NCBI RefSeq assembly: GCF_000332335.1
Contig: NZ_KB235948.1
Span: forward strand, 561,379 to 625,378
Direction: 5' to 3'
DNA: 64,000 nucleotides
Source of the DNA: Kamptonema formosum PCC 10802
Lineage (GTDB): Bacteria > Cyanobacteriota > Cyanobacteriia > Cyanobacteriales > Oscillatoriaceae
Shown here: positions 36,788 to 45,932 of the stretch, piece after piece
Position numbering within the stretch: position 1 is the stretch's first letter
Layout: every line of letters begins with the position of its first letter
Notes under the pieces: model-generated
Database searches by the model: none
What the model was told of the DNA's origin: nothing
The model's input: the letters and a program-made list of their open reading frames with translations, nothing else
Translations under genes and position numbers: made by a program

Positions 36788-37926
36788 AACAATCTTTTCC
36801 TCCCTCGCTACTATTTAGGGCTTCTGTAAGCTGCTGATACATTTACGCGACATTATTCCGGGCATTCCCGGACAATGTGACGATAGCACTATCACCAATG
36901 AAAGTGATAGAGGCGGTATCCCGCAAAGCTTTCAGGAAAATCCCGAAAGCACTATTTCAGGAACGTTTCAGGTCGGTGTTTTGGCACCTACTTAAACCCA
37001 GAGCGCTTTCACGCTCAGCGCCGATGACAGCTGCTTTAAGCTCAATTTCCTGTTTCGCTTGGCAACCGTGTCGGAAGTCTCAAAGGCGGATAAGAAATCA
37101 AGCACTATTTTCAACTCGATCGGTCGGCACGGTTCGCTAACGCTATTTTTTCGCGACTGACCTATCTCATTATACCGTGTCCTACTGCTTTGCGTCAAGA
37201 ATCCAGGATTAAATCCTGCTCTCTCAAGTTTCTCGCACAGAGATTGATGAGATTGGTTGCAGGCGCGAGTTCCCGAATACCGCTCCCTCGGTTGGGTTGC
37301 GCCGGCGCTCAGCAGGAGGGAAGTGGAAGAACTGAAAGCACTCCCCCACCGCCTGCAGACAATTCTCTTTTGCAGCATCCGCACTTCAGCGGCATAACGC
37401 CCGTCAGGTTCAGGCTGTTATCTACAGTCAACATAACAGCCACAAGCTTCAACCGGCACCGCTCCTGAGAGAGAGATTGCTAAACACGCCGTCAGTCTAG
37501 GGTTGTAAATCTCTGGGTTAGGCTCTAGGAGGCATTGACAAAAAAATGAAAATGTGTTTAACCGCCGGCATTCCTGTTAGTGCGTGTGCCAGAAAATAGC
37601 CGGTCTGGGAGCAGCACCGGCATTCCCGCTGTATGCTTTCAAATCCAAACGAGCCGGTGTGAGTTCCCATCCTAGCAGCGCATTTATTAAAGAATGAAAT
37701 CTCAAGAGATGGCCGGCTAAACAGCCAATAAAAAACCCCGGTCTTTTGAGGGAGCCGGGGCGGGAAATTAGGAGAAACCCTGAGGGATATAAACTCCGCT
37801 TGCATCGAGATTGTAAAAATATTGTAGAGACGCGATAAAGAGCGTCTCTACCGGGCTTCCGGACAGGATCTGAGCGGTCCTGAAACACCGGCGCTCGCCC
37901 GCCGCAATCAGGGGGATAGCATCAAG
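36788..37926. other. Gene-free spacer of 1.1 kb
   Basis: I see no gene. It holds terminator-like hairpins near 37731 (AAACCCCGGTCTTTT…GAGCCGGGGC) and around 37827 (GTAGAGACGCG…AGCGTCTCTAC), and AT-rich segments near 37000-37200. Confidence 0.45.
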
Positions 37927-38448
37927 CTACGGATTGGGCTGACTCGCAGTTTGGCTGTCGCTGGCCAGTCCAGCAGCACCTTGCAATTGAGCGCTCTGGA
38001 GCCTAGCACCCTTGAGGTTGGCACCATTCAAGCGGGCATTAAAAAGGTTGGTATCAGACAGGTCGGTATAGCTCAGGTCAGCACCTTTGAGGTCAGCATC
38101 TCTGAGATCTGCGCCACTCAAATCAGCCGTCTTCAGGTTGGCACCTTGGAGGTTGGCACCTTGGAGGTTTGCTCCTCTGAGGTCGGCGCGTTGCAGGTTG
38201 GCACCGGCTAGCTGCGAACCATTCAAGTCTGCAGAAAAGAGATTGCTCTCATTGAGATGGGCGTGACTGAGATTGGAACCCCTGAGGTTCCCACCCCCCA
38301 GCATGGCCCCCGTCAAATTTGCGCCCGCCAGGCTGCACCCCTGACACTGTTTGGTTTCCAGCAATCGTTTGACGTGCGCCCCCTCCGCCCCACAGCCGGT
38401 GTAAAGAGCTATCAGCAGTCCGCTGCTCACTAAGATTCGCCGTTTCAT
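37927..38448 (-). CDS. Pentapeptide-repeat lipoprotein
   Basis: A 173-residue protein. The N-terminus MKRRILVSSGLLIALYTGC is a signal peptide with a lipobox-like YTGC (Cys 19). After a short linker with CQGCSLAGANL, pentapeptide repeats of the A(D/N)LxG type run from about residue 38 to 160 (ADLRGANLQG, ANLQGANLKT, ADLSGADLRD), forming the expected right-handed beta helix. The C-terminal 40 residues (LNGANLKGARLQSAQLQG onwards) are duplicated at 40381-40491. It faces away from sbpA copy 1. Confidence 0.85.
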   Translation of the reverse strand: MKRRILVSSGLLIALYTGCGAEGAHVKRLLETKQCQGCSLAGANLTGAMLGGGNLRGSNLSHAHLNESNLFSADLNGSQLAGANLQRADLRGANLQGANLQGANLKTADLSGADLRDADLKGADLSYTDLSDTNLFNARLNGANLKGARLQSAQLQGAAGLASDSQTASQPNP

Positions 38449-38901
38449 ATTTTTTTCCTTTCAGCTGTCCCACTCACCGGGGTTCCTGGTGGCAAGTGAC
38501 CCACCCATAAAATTTATTATCTGTCAATTAAGGTATCACCCCACACTCCTCATTCACTCACCCTGTTCAACCCCCAATCAGGAGATAGGGCGTTAGGGGT
38601 TAAGCTTTGGCGATTTCGGGTGAGAGTGAGGGGTGAGAGGTCAGGGATGGGGGTGAGGGGTATTGGGCATAGGGGCCCTGGGCATTGGGGATTGGGGATT
38701 GGGGATTGGGGATTGGGCAAAAGCTGAAAATCTTCCCCATGCGCCATGCCCCATGCGCCATGCCCCATGCCCCATGCCCCATGCCCCATTCCCCGGCTCC
38801 CTTGATGTGGGGATTGCATTTTTGCCGGTTTGCCTGTATAATGTGTAAACTGAAATAACGGTATCCCGACCGAAGAACCGGGGTTTAGAGAGGGAGGTTG
38901 A
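38449..38901. repeat. Spacer with heptamer and GGGGATT repeats
   Basis: A GGGGATT-type tandem (about 38675-38715) and a CCCATGC heptamer array (38734-38794) lie before the sbpA promoter at 38814-38842. Confidence 0.7.
38814..38842 (+). promoter_or_regulatory. sbpA copy 1 promoter
   Basis: TTGCAT and TATAAT are separated by exactly 17 bp, a near-consensus sigma-70-type promoter. The start codon lies 60 bp downstream at 38902. The second sbpA copy keeps the same arrangement with TATAGT. Confidence 0.75.
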
Positions 38902-40023
38902 ATGAGTCCGTGGCAACGCATCGGGGATTGGTGCCGGCAGCAGTCCAGCAACAGGGTGAAACTCAGTCCAGTGAAAAGGTTTGTGTCCCTCTTCTTGATA
39001 GGGGTGACGTTAAGTGTGGCGGTGGCGTCGTGCACCGGCAATTCTACCAGCAGCGGCGGCGGTGAGGCGCAAGGCGGCAGCGCGCAAGGCGGTGACGTGC
39101 AGCTGACCTTGGTGTCCTACGCCGTCACCCGCGCCGCCTACGAAAAAATCATCCCGCAGTTTGCGCAAGAGTGGAAGCAGAAGCACAACCAGAACGTGAC
39201 CTTCAATCAAAGCTATGGCGGATCTGGCTCCCAAGCCCGCGCCGTGGTTGATGGGTTGGAAGCCGATGTCGTGGCGCTCGCCCTCGCCCTGGACACCAAG
39301 AAGGTTGAGAAAGCTGGGCTGATTCAGCCCGGGTGGGAGAGTGAAGCGCCCAATAACGCCATCGTGCACAAATCCGTGGCGGCGATTGTCACCCGCGACG
39401 GCAATCCCAAAGGCATCAAAAGCTGGGAAGACCTGGCCAAAGATGGGGTGAGCACGATTACCGCCAACCCCAAAACCTCTGGAGGTGCCCGGTGGAATTT
39501 CCTGGTTTTGTGGGGTGCGGTAACAAAAACCGGCGGTGATGACGCCAAAGCTGAGGAATTCACCGCCAAAGTCTACAAAAACGTGCCGGTGCTGCCCAGA
39601 GATGCCCGTGAAGCCAGCGATGTCTTTTTCAAGCAAGGTCAGGGGGATGCCTTAATCAACTACGAAAACGAAGTGATTCTGGCTAAAGCTAACGGTCTTA
39701 ACCTCCCTTACGTCGTGCCCGATGTCAACATCTCCATCGACAGTCCTGTCGCCGTCGTCGATACAAATGTAGACAAACACAAAACGCGCGAAGTGGCAGA
39801 AGCCTTTGTTCAGTTTCTTTACACCCCTGCCGCCCAGCGCGAGTTCGCCAAAGTGGGATTCCGTCCTATTGACCCGGCTCTTGAGGGAGAATTTGCCAGC
39901 CAGTATCCCAAGATTAAAACCCTGTTCACGGCTCAAGATTTGGGAGGGTGGGATGAAATTCAGAAGAAGTTCTTCGATGACGGTGCGGTTTTTGATAAAA
40001 TTCAGGCTAACCTGAAGAAATAA
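38902..40023 (+). CDS. sbpA: Sulfate-binding lipoprotein of sulfate ABC transporter, copy 1
   Basis: A 373-residue periplasmic binding protein; GGGAGGTTG is the ribosome site. The signal ends in a lipobox VAVASC (Cys 44). A Ser/Gly linker precedes the mature domain, which starts VQLTLVSYAVTRAAYEK. Family signatures are FNQSYGGSGSQARAV, ADVVALALALD, ANPKTSGGARWNFL and KYPKIKTLFT-type segments. It captures sulfate (or thiosulfate) for CysT/CysW. It is about 90 percent identical by eye to copy 2, and both are presumably expressed from their own copied promoter. Confidence 0.93.
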   Translation: MSPWQRIGDWCRQQSSNRVKLSPVKRFVSLFLIGVTLSVAVASCTGNSTSSGGGEAQGGSAQGGDVQLTLVSYAVTRAAYEKIIPQFAQEWKQKHNQNVTFNQSYGGSGSQARAVVDGLEADVVALALALDTKKVEKAGLIQPGWESEAPNNAIVHKSVAAIVTRDGNPKGIKSWEDLAKDGVSTITANPKTSGGARWNFLVLWGAVTKTGGDDAKAEEFTAKVYKNVPVLPRDAREASDVFFKQGQGDALINYENEVILAKANGLNLPYVVPDVNISIDSPVAVVDTNVDKHKTREVAEAFVQFLYTPAAQREFAKVGFRPIDPALEGEFASQYPKIKTLFTAQDLGGWDEIQKKFFDDGAVFDKIQANLKK

Positions 40024-40380
40024 CCGCGCCTTGCACTGGGGAGGATCTGCTTCCCAACTCTCATTCCCGGGCGTGCGGACTTAAGCGGCAAGCGCACAAG
40101 GGTGCCGGGGAACGAGAAAAAGGTAAAAGAACGAAGCTCACCTTGCTTCTTTTCCCCAGTACCCAATCAAGACTTGGCTGCCTAAAAATAGTAGAAAATA
40201 CCCCGGCTTCTTAAGGAAACCGGGGTTTTAAATTAGGAATTTAGGGTTTAGGGGTTAGGGGTTAGGGGTTAGAGAAAAGTTGATAATTAACCCAATGTCT
40301 GATGCCCAATGCCCCGCCCCGCCCGGCACTGCCCGAACACCCACTGCCCACCGGCGAGGTGCCCGCCGCAGGGGGACAGC

Positions 40381-40491
40381 ATCAAGCTGCTGATTGGGCT
40401 GACTCGCAGTCTGGCTGTCCCTGGCCAGTCCCACAGCACCTTGCAATTGAGCGCTCTGGAGCCTAGCGCCCTTGAGGTTGGCACCATTCAA
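40381..40491 (-). pseudogene. Pentapeptide-repeat gene, 3' remnant
   Basis: The minus strand reads GANLKGARLQSAQLQGAVGL and then ARDSQTASQPNQQ, matching the last part of the gene at 37927 apart from a few substitutions. Everything upstream is lost by the deletion that joins it to sbpA copy 2. Confidence 0.8.
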
Positions 40492-40612
40492 GTGGGCGTT
40501 ACAGAGGTTGGTGTCAGACAGGTCGGTATAGCTCAGGTCCCTGGGGCCATGCGCCTGGGGCCATGCCCCATGCCCGCCGCTGCCCCATTGTCAGGCTTTC
40601 TTGATGTAGGGA

Positions 40613-40641
40613 TTGCATTTCTGCCGGTTTGCCTGTATAGT
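40613..40641 (+). promoter_or_regulatory. sbpA copy 2 promoter
   Basis: TTGCAT-17 bp-TATAGT is at the same distance from sbpA copy 2 as in copy 1. The -10 has one change from the TATAAT of copy 1, so transcription may be weaker. Confidence 0.7.
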
Positions 40642-40700
40642 GTGTGAACTTAAACACCGGTATATCGACCAAAAAACCGGAGTATAGAGAGGAAGGTTGA

Positions 40701-41819
40701 ATGAGTCAGTGGCAAAGCATCTGGGATTGGTGCCGGCAGCAGTCCAGCAACAGGGTGAGATTCAGTCCAGTGAAAAAGTTTGTGTCCCTCTTCTTGATGG
40801 GGGCTACCTTAAGTGTGGCGGTGGTGCTGTGCGCCGGGAATTCCGCCACCGGCAGCGGCGACGCCCCAGCTGCGATCGCGCAAGGGGGTAACGTACAGCT
40901 GACCTTGGTTTCCTACGCCGTCACCCGCGCCGCCTACGAAAAAATCATCCCGCAGTTCGTCAAAGAGTGGAAACAGAAGCACAACCAGAACGTGACCTTC
41001 AATCAAAGCTATGGCGGATCTGGCTCCCAAGCCCGCGCCGTGGTTGATGGGCTGGAAGCCGATGTCGTGGCGCTAGCCCTCGCCCTGGACACCAAGAAGA
41101 TAGAGAAAGCTGGGCTGATTCAGCCCGGGTGGGAGAGCGAAGCGCCCAATAACGCCATCGTGCACAAATCCGTGGCGGCGATCGCCATCCGCGACGGCAA
41201 TCCCAAAGGTATCAAAACCTGGTCTGACCTGGCCAAAAATGGGGTGAGCACAATTACCGCTAACCCCAAAACCTCTGGGGGTGCCCGGTGGAATTTCCTG
41301 GTTTTGTGGGGTGCGGTAACAAAAACCGGCGGCGATGACGCCAAAGCGCAGGAATTCACCAGCAAAGTCTACAAAAACGTGCCGGTGCTGCCCAAAGATG
41401 CCCGTGAAGCCAGCGACGTCTTTTTCAAGCAAGGTCAGGGGGATGCCTTGATCAACTACGAAAACGAAATGATTCTGGCTAAGCAGAACGGCCAGAACCT
41501 GCCCTATATCCTGCCTGATGTCAACATCTCTATCGACAGTCCTGTCGCCGTCGTCGATAAGAATGTAGACAAACACAAAACGCGCCAAGTGGCAGAAGCC
41601 TTTGTTAAGTTTCTTTACACCCCTGCCGCCCAGCGCGAGTTTGCCAAAGTGGGATTCCGTCCGGTTGACCCCGGTGTTGAGGGAGAATTTGCCGGCGTGT
41701 ATCCCAAGATTAAAACCCTGTTCACGGCTCAAGATTTGGGGGGGTGGGATGCGATTCAGAAGAAATTCTTCGATGACGGCGCGATTTTTGATAAAATTCA
41801 GGCTAGCCTGAAGAGATAA
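40701..41819 (+). CDS. sbpA: Sulfate-binding protein of sulfate ABC transporter, copy 2
   Basis: A 372-residue paralogue of copy 1 in tandem. The mature domain is highly similar (LTLVSYAVTRAAYEKIIPQF, YGGSGSQARAVVDGLEADVV), with conservative changes (QNGQNLPYILPD for ANGLNLPYVVPD). The signal region differs: the lipobox of copy 1 (VAVASC) is VAVVLC here, with Leu next to the Cys, which normally hinders lipidation. It lies upstream of cysT with a 155-bp gap. Confidence 0.92.
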   Translation: MSQWQSIWDWCRQQSSNRVRFSPVKKFVSLFLMGATLSVAVVLCAGNSATGSGDAPAAIAQGGNVQLTLVSYAVTRAAYEKIIPQFVKEWKQKHNQNVTFNQSYGGSGSQARAVVDGLEADVVALALALDTKKIEKAGLIQPGWESEAPNNAIVHKSVAAIAIRDGNPKGIKTWSDLAKNGVSTITANPKTSGGARWNFLVLWGAVTKTGGDDAKAQEFTSKVYKNVPVLPKDAREASDVFFKQGQGDALINYENEMILAKQNGQNLPYILPDVNISIDSPVAVVDKNVDKHKTRQVAEAFVKFLYTPAAQREFAKVGFRPVDPGVEGEFAGVYPKIKTLFTAQDLGGWDAIQKKFFDDGAIFDKIQASLKR

Positions 41820-41837
41820 CCTCAGTTACGATAGGGA

Positions 41838-41915
41838 GGCTATGCCTCCCAGCTCTCATTCCCGGGCCTGCGGACTTAGGCGGCAAGCGCGTAGCCTGGG
41901 AACGAGAAAAAGGTA
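41838..41915. repeat. GGGAGGCTATGCCTCCC hairpin pair
   Basis: A hairpin (GGGAGGCTATGCCTCCC) followed by CGTAGCCTGGGAACG, related to the CGTTCCCAGG repeat family, lies between sbpA copy 2 and cysT. A diverged copy follows sbpA copy 1 near 40040-40110. Confidence 0.5.
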
Positions 41916-41974
41916 AAAGCAGGAAGCTCACCTTCTTTCTTTTCCCAGTCCCCAGTCCTTAGTCTGTAGTCTGT

Positions 41975-42832
41975 ATGACTGTATCTGCTCGAGAACCATC
42001 CCATCCGATTGGGCAAAACCCTGTGGGCCAGCTGACCAAGCTGTCTTGGCCTTGGCGCATCACCCTGGGGTATCTCACCCTGATGCTATTTCTGCCGGTG
42101 GCGGCGCTTTTGCTAAAAGCGAGCACGGAAAATCCGCTTAACTTCTGGAAGATCGCGACCGATCCGGTGGCAGTGGCCACCTATGATGTTACCTTCGTGA
42201 CAGCGCTGGTGGCGGCGCTGGTGAATGGAGTCTTTGGCACTTTAATTGCTTGGGTTTTAGTCCGGTACGATTTCCCTTTCAAGCGCTTAATTGATGCGGC
42301 GATTGATTTGCCCTTTGCCCTGCCCACCTCGGTTGCCGGTTTGACCCTGGCAACAGTTTACAGCGATAACGGCTGGATTGGTTCGCTGCTTGCGCCCCTG
42401 GGAATTAAGGTGGCATTTACCCGCCTGGGGGTGGGGGTGGCAATGATTTTTATCTCCTTGCCTTTCATCGTGCGCACATTGCAGCCGGTGTTGCAGGAAA
42501 TGGAAAAGGACGTTGAGGAAGCCGCTTGGTCGCTGGGCGCTTCCCAGTGGCAAACCTTCTGGCGCGTTGTCCTGCCTCCCTTAATCCCAGCTATTTTGAC
42601 CGGCGTCTCTCTGGGCTTTTCCCGCGCGGTGGGCGAATACGGTTCAATTGTAATTGTGGCGGCTAATATTCCGTTTAAAGATTTAATCGCCTCGGTGCTG
42701 ATTATCCAAAGGCTGGAGCAGTACGATTATTCGGGAGCGACGGTTATCGGCAGCGTTTTGCTCGCTATCTCTCTGCTGATGCTGTTGGCAATTAACTTCT
42801 TGCAAGCTTGGAGGCGTCGCTATGAATCCTGA
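41975..42832 (+). CDS. cysT: Sulfate ABC transporter permease CysT
   Basis: A 285-residue inner-membrane protein with about six hydrophobic segments. The EAA loop, [20 protein letters not shown], lies in the usual C-terminal third and contacts the ATPase. Signatures [17 protein letters not shown] and GAVVEYGS-type VGEYGSIVI match CysT/CysU. It overlaps the start of cysW by 11 bp. Confidence 0.94.
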   Translation: MTVSAREPSHPIGQNPVGQLTKLSWPWRITLGYLTLMLFLPVAALLLKASTENPLNFWKIATDPVAVATYDVTFVTALVAALVNGVFGTLIAWVLVRYDFPFKRLIDAAIDLPFALPTSVAGLTLATVYSDNGWIGSLLAPLGIKVAFTRLGVGVAMIFISLPFIVRTLQPVLQEMEKDVEEAAWSLGASQWQTFWRVVLPPLIPAILTGVSLGFSRAVGEYGSIVIVAANIPFKDLIASVLIIQRLEQYDYSGATVIGSVLLAISLLMLLAINFLQAWRRRYES

Positions 42833-43694
42833 GGTTGGAGATTTGAACAGTAAGGTCCCACCGGCAGCCGGCTCGACTCAAAAGGATCGCCCGTGGGTGA
42901 AACCCACGTTGATTGCTGTGGCGGTCGGCTATTTATCGCTAGTGATGTTCATTCCAGCGCTCAATGTCTTCGTGCAAGCGTTTAAGGAAGGTGTCGGGCC
43001 GTTTTTCCAAAACCTGACAGAACCGGCGTTTATCCATGCCGTAAAGCTGACCGTCATAATCGCCCTGATTGTGGTGCCGGTGAATACAGTTTTTGGGCTG
43101 TGCGCCGCTTGGGTGATTGCGCGGAATCAATTTCGGGGGCGGGCTTTGCTGATTAGCATTTTAGACGTGCCCTTTGCGGTGTCGCCGGTGGTGGCGGGGC
43201 TGATGATTGTCCTGCTTTACGGGCGGAATGGCTGGTTTGGGCCACTGCTAGAAGCCGCCAACATTAAAATTGTGTTCGCCATGCCGGCAATGGTGCTGGC
43301 AAGTGCGTTTATCACCCTGCCTTTCGTCGCCCGCGAAGTGATTCCGGTTTTGGAAGAAGCCGGTGTGGATCAGGAGGAAGTCGCCCGGACTCTGGGCGCG
43401 AATGACTGGCAAATCTTCTGGCGCGTCACTCTGCCGAATATCCGCTGGGGGCTGCTGTATGGCGTGATTTTGACCAATGCGCGGGTGATGGGGGAGTTTG
43501 GCGCTGTGTCGGTGGTATCTGGGAATATTGCTAACCAAACGCAAACCCTGCCTCTGTTTGTGGAGGAAGCTTACAAGCAGTACCAGACGCAATCGGCTTT
43601 TTCTGCTGCAGTCCTGCTGGCTTTTCTCGCAGTTGTCACGCTCGTCTTGAAGGAAATTCTAGAGCGCAAAACCAAAATTAAGGAGGTTGAATAG
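42822..43694 (+). CDS. cysW: Sulfate ABC transporter permease CysW
   Basis: A 290-residue permease with about six membrane segments and an EAA loop ([20 protein letters not shown]). The ending [20 protein letters not shown] and [13 protein letters not shown] are typical of CysW. It follows cysT with overlapping codons, so they are cotranslated. No ATPase gene (cysA) follows; NIL-domain genes stand in that position. Confidence 0.94.
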   Translation: MNPEVGDLNSKVPPAAGSTQKDRPWVKPTLIAVAVGYLSLVMFIPALNVFVQAFKEGVGPFFQNLTEPAFIHAVKLTVIIALIVVPVNTVFGLCAAWVIARNQFRGRALLISILDVPFAVSPVVAGLMIVLLYGRNGWFGPLLEAANIKIVFAMPAMVLASAFITLPFVAREVIPVLEEAGVDQEEVARTLGANDWQIFWRVTLPNIRWGLLYGVILTNARVMGEFGAVSVVSGNIANQTQTLPLFVEEAYKQYQTQSAFSAAVLLAFLAVVTLVLKEILERKTKIKEVE

Positions 43695-43699
43695 CGCTA

Positions 43700-43765
43700 G
43701 GAAAGGACAGGCGAGACGCCTGTCCTACGCCAGGACAGGCGAGCCGTCTGTCCTGGGCGACGGCT
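43700..43765. repeat. GGACAGGCGAGACGCCTGTCC palindromes
   Basis: Two adjacent palindromic units (GGACAGGCGAGACGCCTGTC and GGACAGGCGAGCCGTCTGTC) lie just after cysW. They could form hairpins in the transcript and are common in this genome. Confidence 0.6.
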
Positions 43766-43803
43766 AAAGGTTACTAAAGCGTTTTTCAGTAAAGGAGGAA
43801 AAT

Positions 43804-44067
43804 ATGACAATTTCTGCTGCAGGGGAAAATCAGATAACTCGCATCCGCATTCGGATTCCGCCAAAATATCATCAGGAGCCGGTAATCTCTCGCCTCGTCT
43901 CTGAGTACGGCTTGACCGTCAATATTGCGGCAGCCTTACTTGGCCAAAATGCCAGAGAGGACGGCTGGTTTGACTTGCAACTTCAAGGCCCGAGCGCTCA
44001 AATCCGCAGCGCTTTAATTTACTTGAATGATTTAGATTTGGAAGTTTTTGATGAGTTAAATAAGTAG
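43804..44067 (+). CDS. NIL-domain protein 1
   Basis: An 87-residue protein preceded by AAAGGAGGAAAA. It consists of one NIL domain: ITRIRIRIPPKYHQEPVISR, LVSEYGLTVNIAAALLG, GWFDLQLQGPSAQIRSALI and YLNDLDLEVF. NIL domains sit on the C-terminus of some methionine-transport ATPases and bind a ligand. In cyanobacteria free-standing NIL proteins occur near sulfate transport genes (from memory). It is 36 percent or so similar by eye to the next gene. Confidence 0.85.
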   Translation: MTISAAGENQITRIRIRIPPKYHQEPVISRLVSEYGLTVNIAAALLGQNAREDGWFDLQLQGPSAQIRSALIYLNDLDLEVFDELNK

Positions 44068-44076
44068 GAGACTAAG

Positions 44077-44421
44077 ATGATTGCTCAGGATAAACCAGAT
44101 TCTGAATACACGCTCATTCATCCTGCCGGTGAGACAGCAGATGTCCCAGGAGAGGACAAAAGGCCGACTCAAATCCGCATCCGGATTCAGATCCCTCAAA
44201 AATATCATGAGGAGCCGGTAATTTCCCGCCTGATTTCTGAGTTCGGCTTGAGCGTGAATGTCAATGGTGCTCTGCTGGCCGGCAACGCTCCCAGTGATGG
44301 CTGGTTTGATTTGGAACTCCGGGGAGCGAACAGCCAAATCCAGCGGGCTCTGGTTTACTTGGATGAAATAGGTGTGGGAATCTGGAGCAAATCCACCGAT
44401 CCGGATGAGGAGAATTGGTGA
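44077..44421 (+). CDS. NIL-domain protein 2
   Basis: A 114-residue protein, nine bp after NIL protein 1. After a polar head, it has the same domain: IRIRIQIPQKYHEEPVISRL, ISEFGLSVNVNGALLAGN, GWFDLELRGANSQIQRAL and YLDEIGVGIW. The pair probably arose by duplication and belongs to the sulfate-permease operon. Confidence 0.85.
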   Translation: MIAQDKPDSEYTLIHPAGETADVPGEDKRPTQIRIRIQIPQKYHEEPVISRLISEFGLSVNVNGALLAGNAPSDGWFDLELRGANSQIQRALVYLDEIGVGIWSKSTDPDEENW

Positions 44422-44754
44422 GTGGCTGTTGCCGGTGCCTATTGGGCATTGGGCATAGTCTCGTTCCCAGGCTCCGCCTGGGAACGCTGGACACAGGAGG
44501 CAGAGCCTCCCCCCTCTGGCAAGATCCCGCGCACGCGCCGCACGCTCGCACGAGTGGCCATTCCCTGCCGGTGCGGGGAACGAGAAGTCCTGAGGGGATG
44601 AGAGCGACAACTGATAAGAAAAACTTATCACTGTCATAAGTAAATTTTTTCTTAAACCCCCTTTACAAACCTTAATAAGGCGTGTAATCTAGTAATCAAG
44701 GTAGAGAAAACGCTACCGACAACCTTGAAAAATAAATAACGGACTCATAAATCA
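44422..44754. promoter_or_regulatory. psbA upstream region with promoter
   Basis: The CGTTCCCAGGCTCC hairpin pair lies at 44462-44510. The promoter proper is TTTACA (44662-44667), 17 bp, TAATCT (44685-44690), giving a start near 44697 and a 5' leader of about 55-60 bp. No strong Shine-Dalgarno site precedes the ATG, as is common for psbA. Confidence 0.8.
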
Positions 44755-45816
44755 ATGACCACCACCTTACAGCGTCGCGAAAGCGCCAATGTTTGGGAAC
44801 GGTTCTGCAGCTGGATCACCAGCACCGAAAACCGCATCTATGTCGGTTGGTTCGGTGTTCTGATGATCCCCACCCTGCTCACCGCCACCATCTGCTACAT
44901 CATCGCCTTCGTTGCAGCTCCCCCAGTGGACATCGACGGCATCCGCGAACCTGTTGCAGGTTCTCTGCTCTATGGCAACAACATTATCAGCGGTGCTGTT
45001 GTCCCGAGCTCCAATGCTATCGGTCTGCACTTCTACCCGATTTGGGAAGCGGCTTCTCTCGATGAGTGGCTGTACAACGGTGGTCCGTACCAGCTGGTGA
45101 TTTTCCACTTCCTCATTGGCGTTTTCTGCTACATGGGTCGTGAGTGGGAACTCAGCTACCGCTTGGGTATGCGTCCTTGGATCTGTGTTGCTTACAGCGC
45201 TCCTGTTGCTGCTGCAACTGCAGTGTTCTTGATCTACCCGATCGGTCAAGGTTCTTTCTCGGATGGTATGCCTCTGGGTATCAGCGGAACCTTCAACTTC
45301 ATGTTGGTGTTCCAAGCTGAGCACAACATCCTGATGCACCCCTTCCACATGCTGGGTGTTGCCGGCGTGTTCGGCGGTTCTCTCTTCAGCGCCATGCACG
45401 GTTCTCTCGTGACCAGCTCTCTGGTTCGTGAAACCACCGAAACCGAGTCTCAAAACTACGGTTACAAGTTCGGTCAAGAAGAAGAAACCTACAACATCGT
45501 TGCAGCCCACGGCTACTTCGGTCGTTTGATCTTCCAATACGCTTCTTTCAACAACAGCCGTTCTCTGCACTTCTTCTTGGGTGCTTGGCCGGTTATCGGT
45601 ATCTGGTTTACCTCTCTGGGTATCTCCACGATGGCCTTCAACCTGAACGGTTTCAACTTCAACCAGTCCGTGATTGACAGCCAAGGTCGCGTTATCAACA
45701 CCTGGGCTGATGTGATCAACCGCGCCAACCTGGGTATGGAAGTTATGCACGAGCGCAACGCTCACAACTTCCCGCTCGACTTGGCTAGCGTTGAAGCTCC
45801 CGCTATCAAGGGCTAA
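44755..45816 (+). CDS. psbA: Photosystem II reaction centre protein D1
   Basis: A 353-residue D1 protein with five transmembrane helices. Mn-cluster and chlorophyll ligands are in place (H332, E333, H337, D342, and the processing site after A344 in HNFPLDLA). Residue 130 is Glu ([14 protein letters not shown]), the state usually called D1:2 or high-light type in cyanobacteria with several psbA genes. Ser 264 in [10 protein letters not shown] is the wild-type herbicide-site residue. The C-terminal extension SVEAPAIKG is removed by CtpA. The gene stands alone with its own terminator. Confidence 0.98.
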   Translation: MTTTLQRRESANVWERFCSWITSTENRIYVGWFGVLMIPTLLTATICYIIAFVAAPPVDIDGIREPVAGSLLYGNNIISGAVVPSSNAIGLHFYPIWEAASLDEWLYNGGPYQLVIFHFLIGVFCYMGREWELSYRLGMRPWICVAYSAPVAAATAVFLIYPIGQGSFSDGMPLGISGTFNFMLVFQAEHNILMHPFHMLGVAGVFGGSLFSAMHGSLVTSSLVRETTETESQNYGYKFGQEEETYNIVAAHGYFGRLIFQYASFNNSRSLHFFLGAWPVIGIWFTSLGISTMAFNLNGFNFNQSVIDSQGRVINTWADVINRANLGMEVMHERNAHNFPLDLASVEAPAIKG

Positions 45817-45832
45817 TTGCTAGTTGCTAGAT

Positions 45833-45870
45833 AAAAAAAGCGCTCTCCGTTCCGGGGGGCGCTTTTTTGT
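45833..45870 (+). terminator. psbA Rho-independent terminator
   Basis: AAAAAAGCGCTCTCC pairs with GGGGGGCGCTTTTTT around a short loop, followed by TTTTT. It starts 17 bp after the psbA stop codon. Confidence 0.9.
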
Positions 45871-45932
45871 TTTTAAGAAATTTTAACCGCCCCCGTTCCG
45901 GTTACGCCAAGGAAGAGGAGGAAAGGGATGGT

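Larger units (their letters stand above)
40024..40700. repeat. Spacer between sbpA copies: duplicated block with truncated gene
   Basis: The 40379-40700 part repeats the sequence around 37920-38110 and then jumps to the sequence around 38800-38900, joined at a GGGGCCATGCG heptamer patch. It contains a fragment of the pentapeptide gene and a complete copy of the sbpA promoter (40613-40641, TTGCAT-17 bp-TATAGT). The earlier part holds a hairpin at about 40202 (CCCCGGCTTCTTAAGG, then AAACCGGGG). Confidence 0.8.

Noticed and set aside
44767-45765. Long minus-strand open frame opposite psbA (332 residues)
   Set aside because: It mirrors the strongly biased psbA codons; the plus-strand D1 protein is certain and the antisense product has no protein-like pattern.
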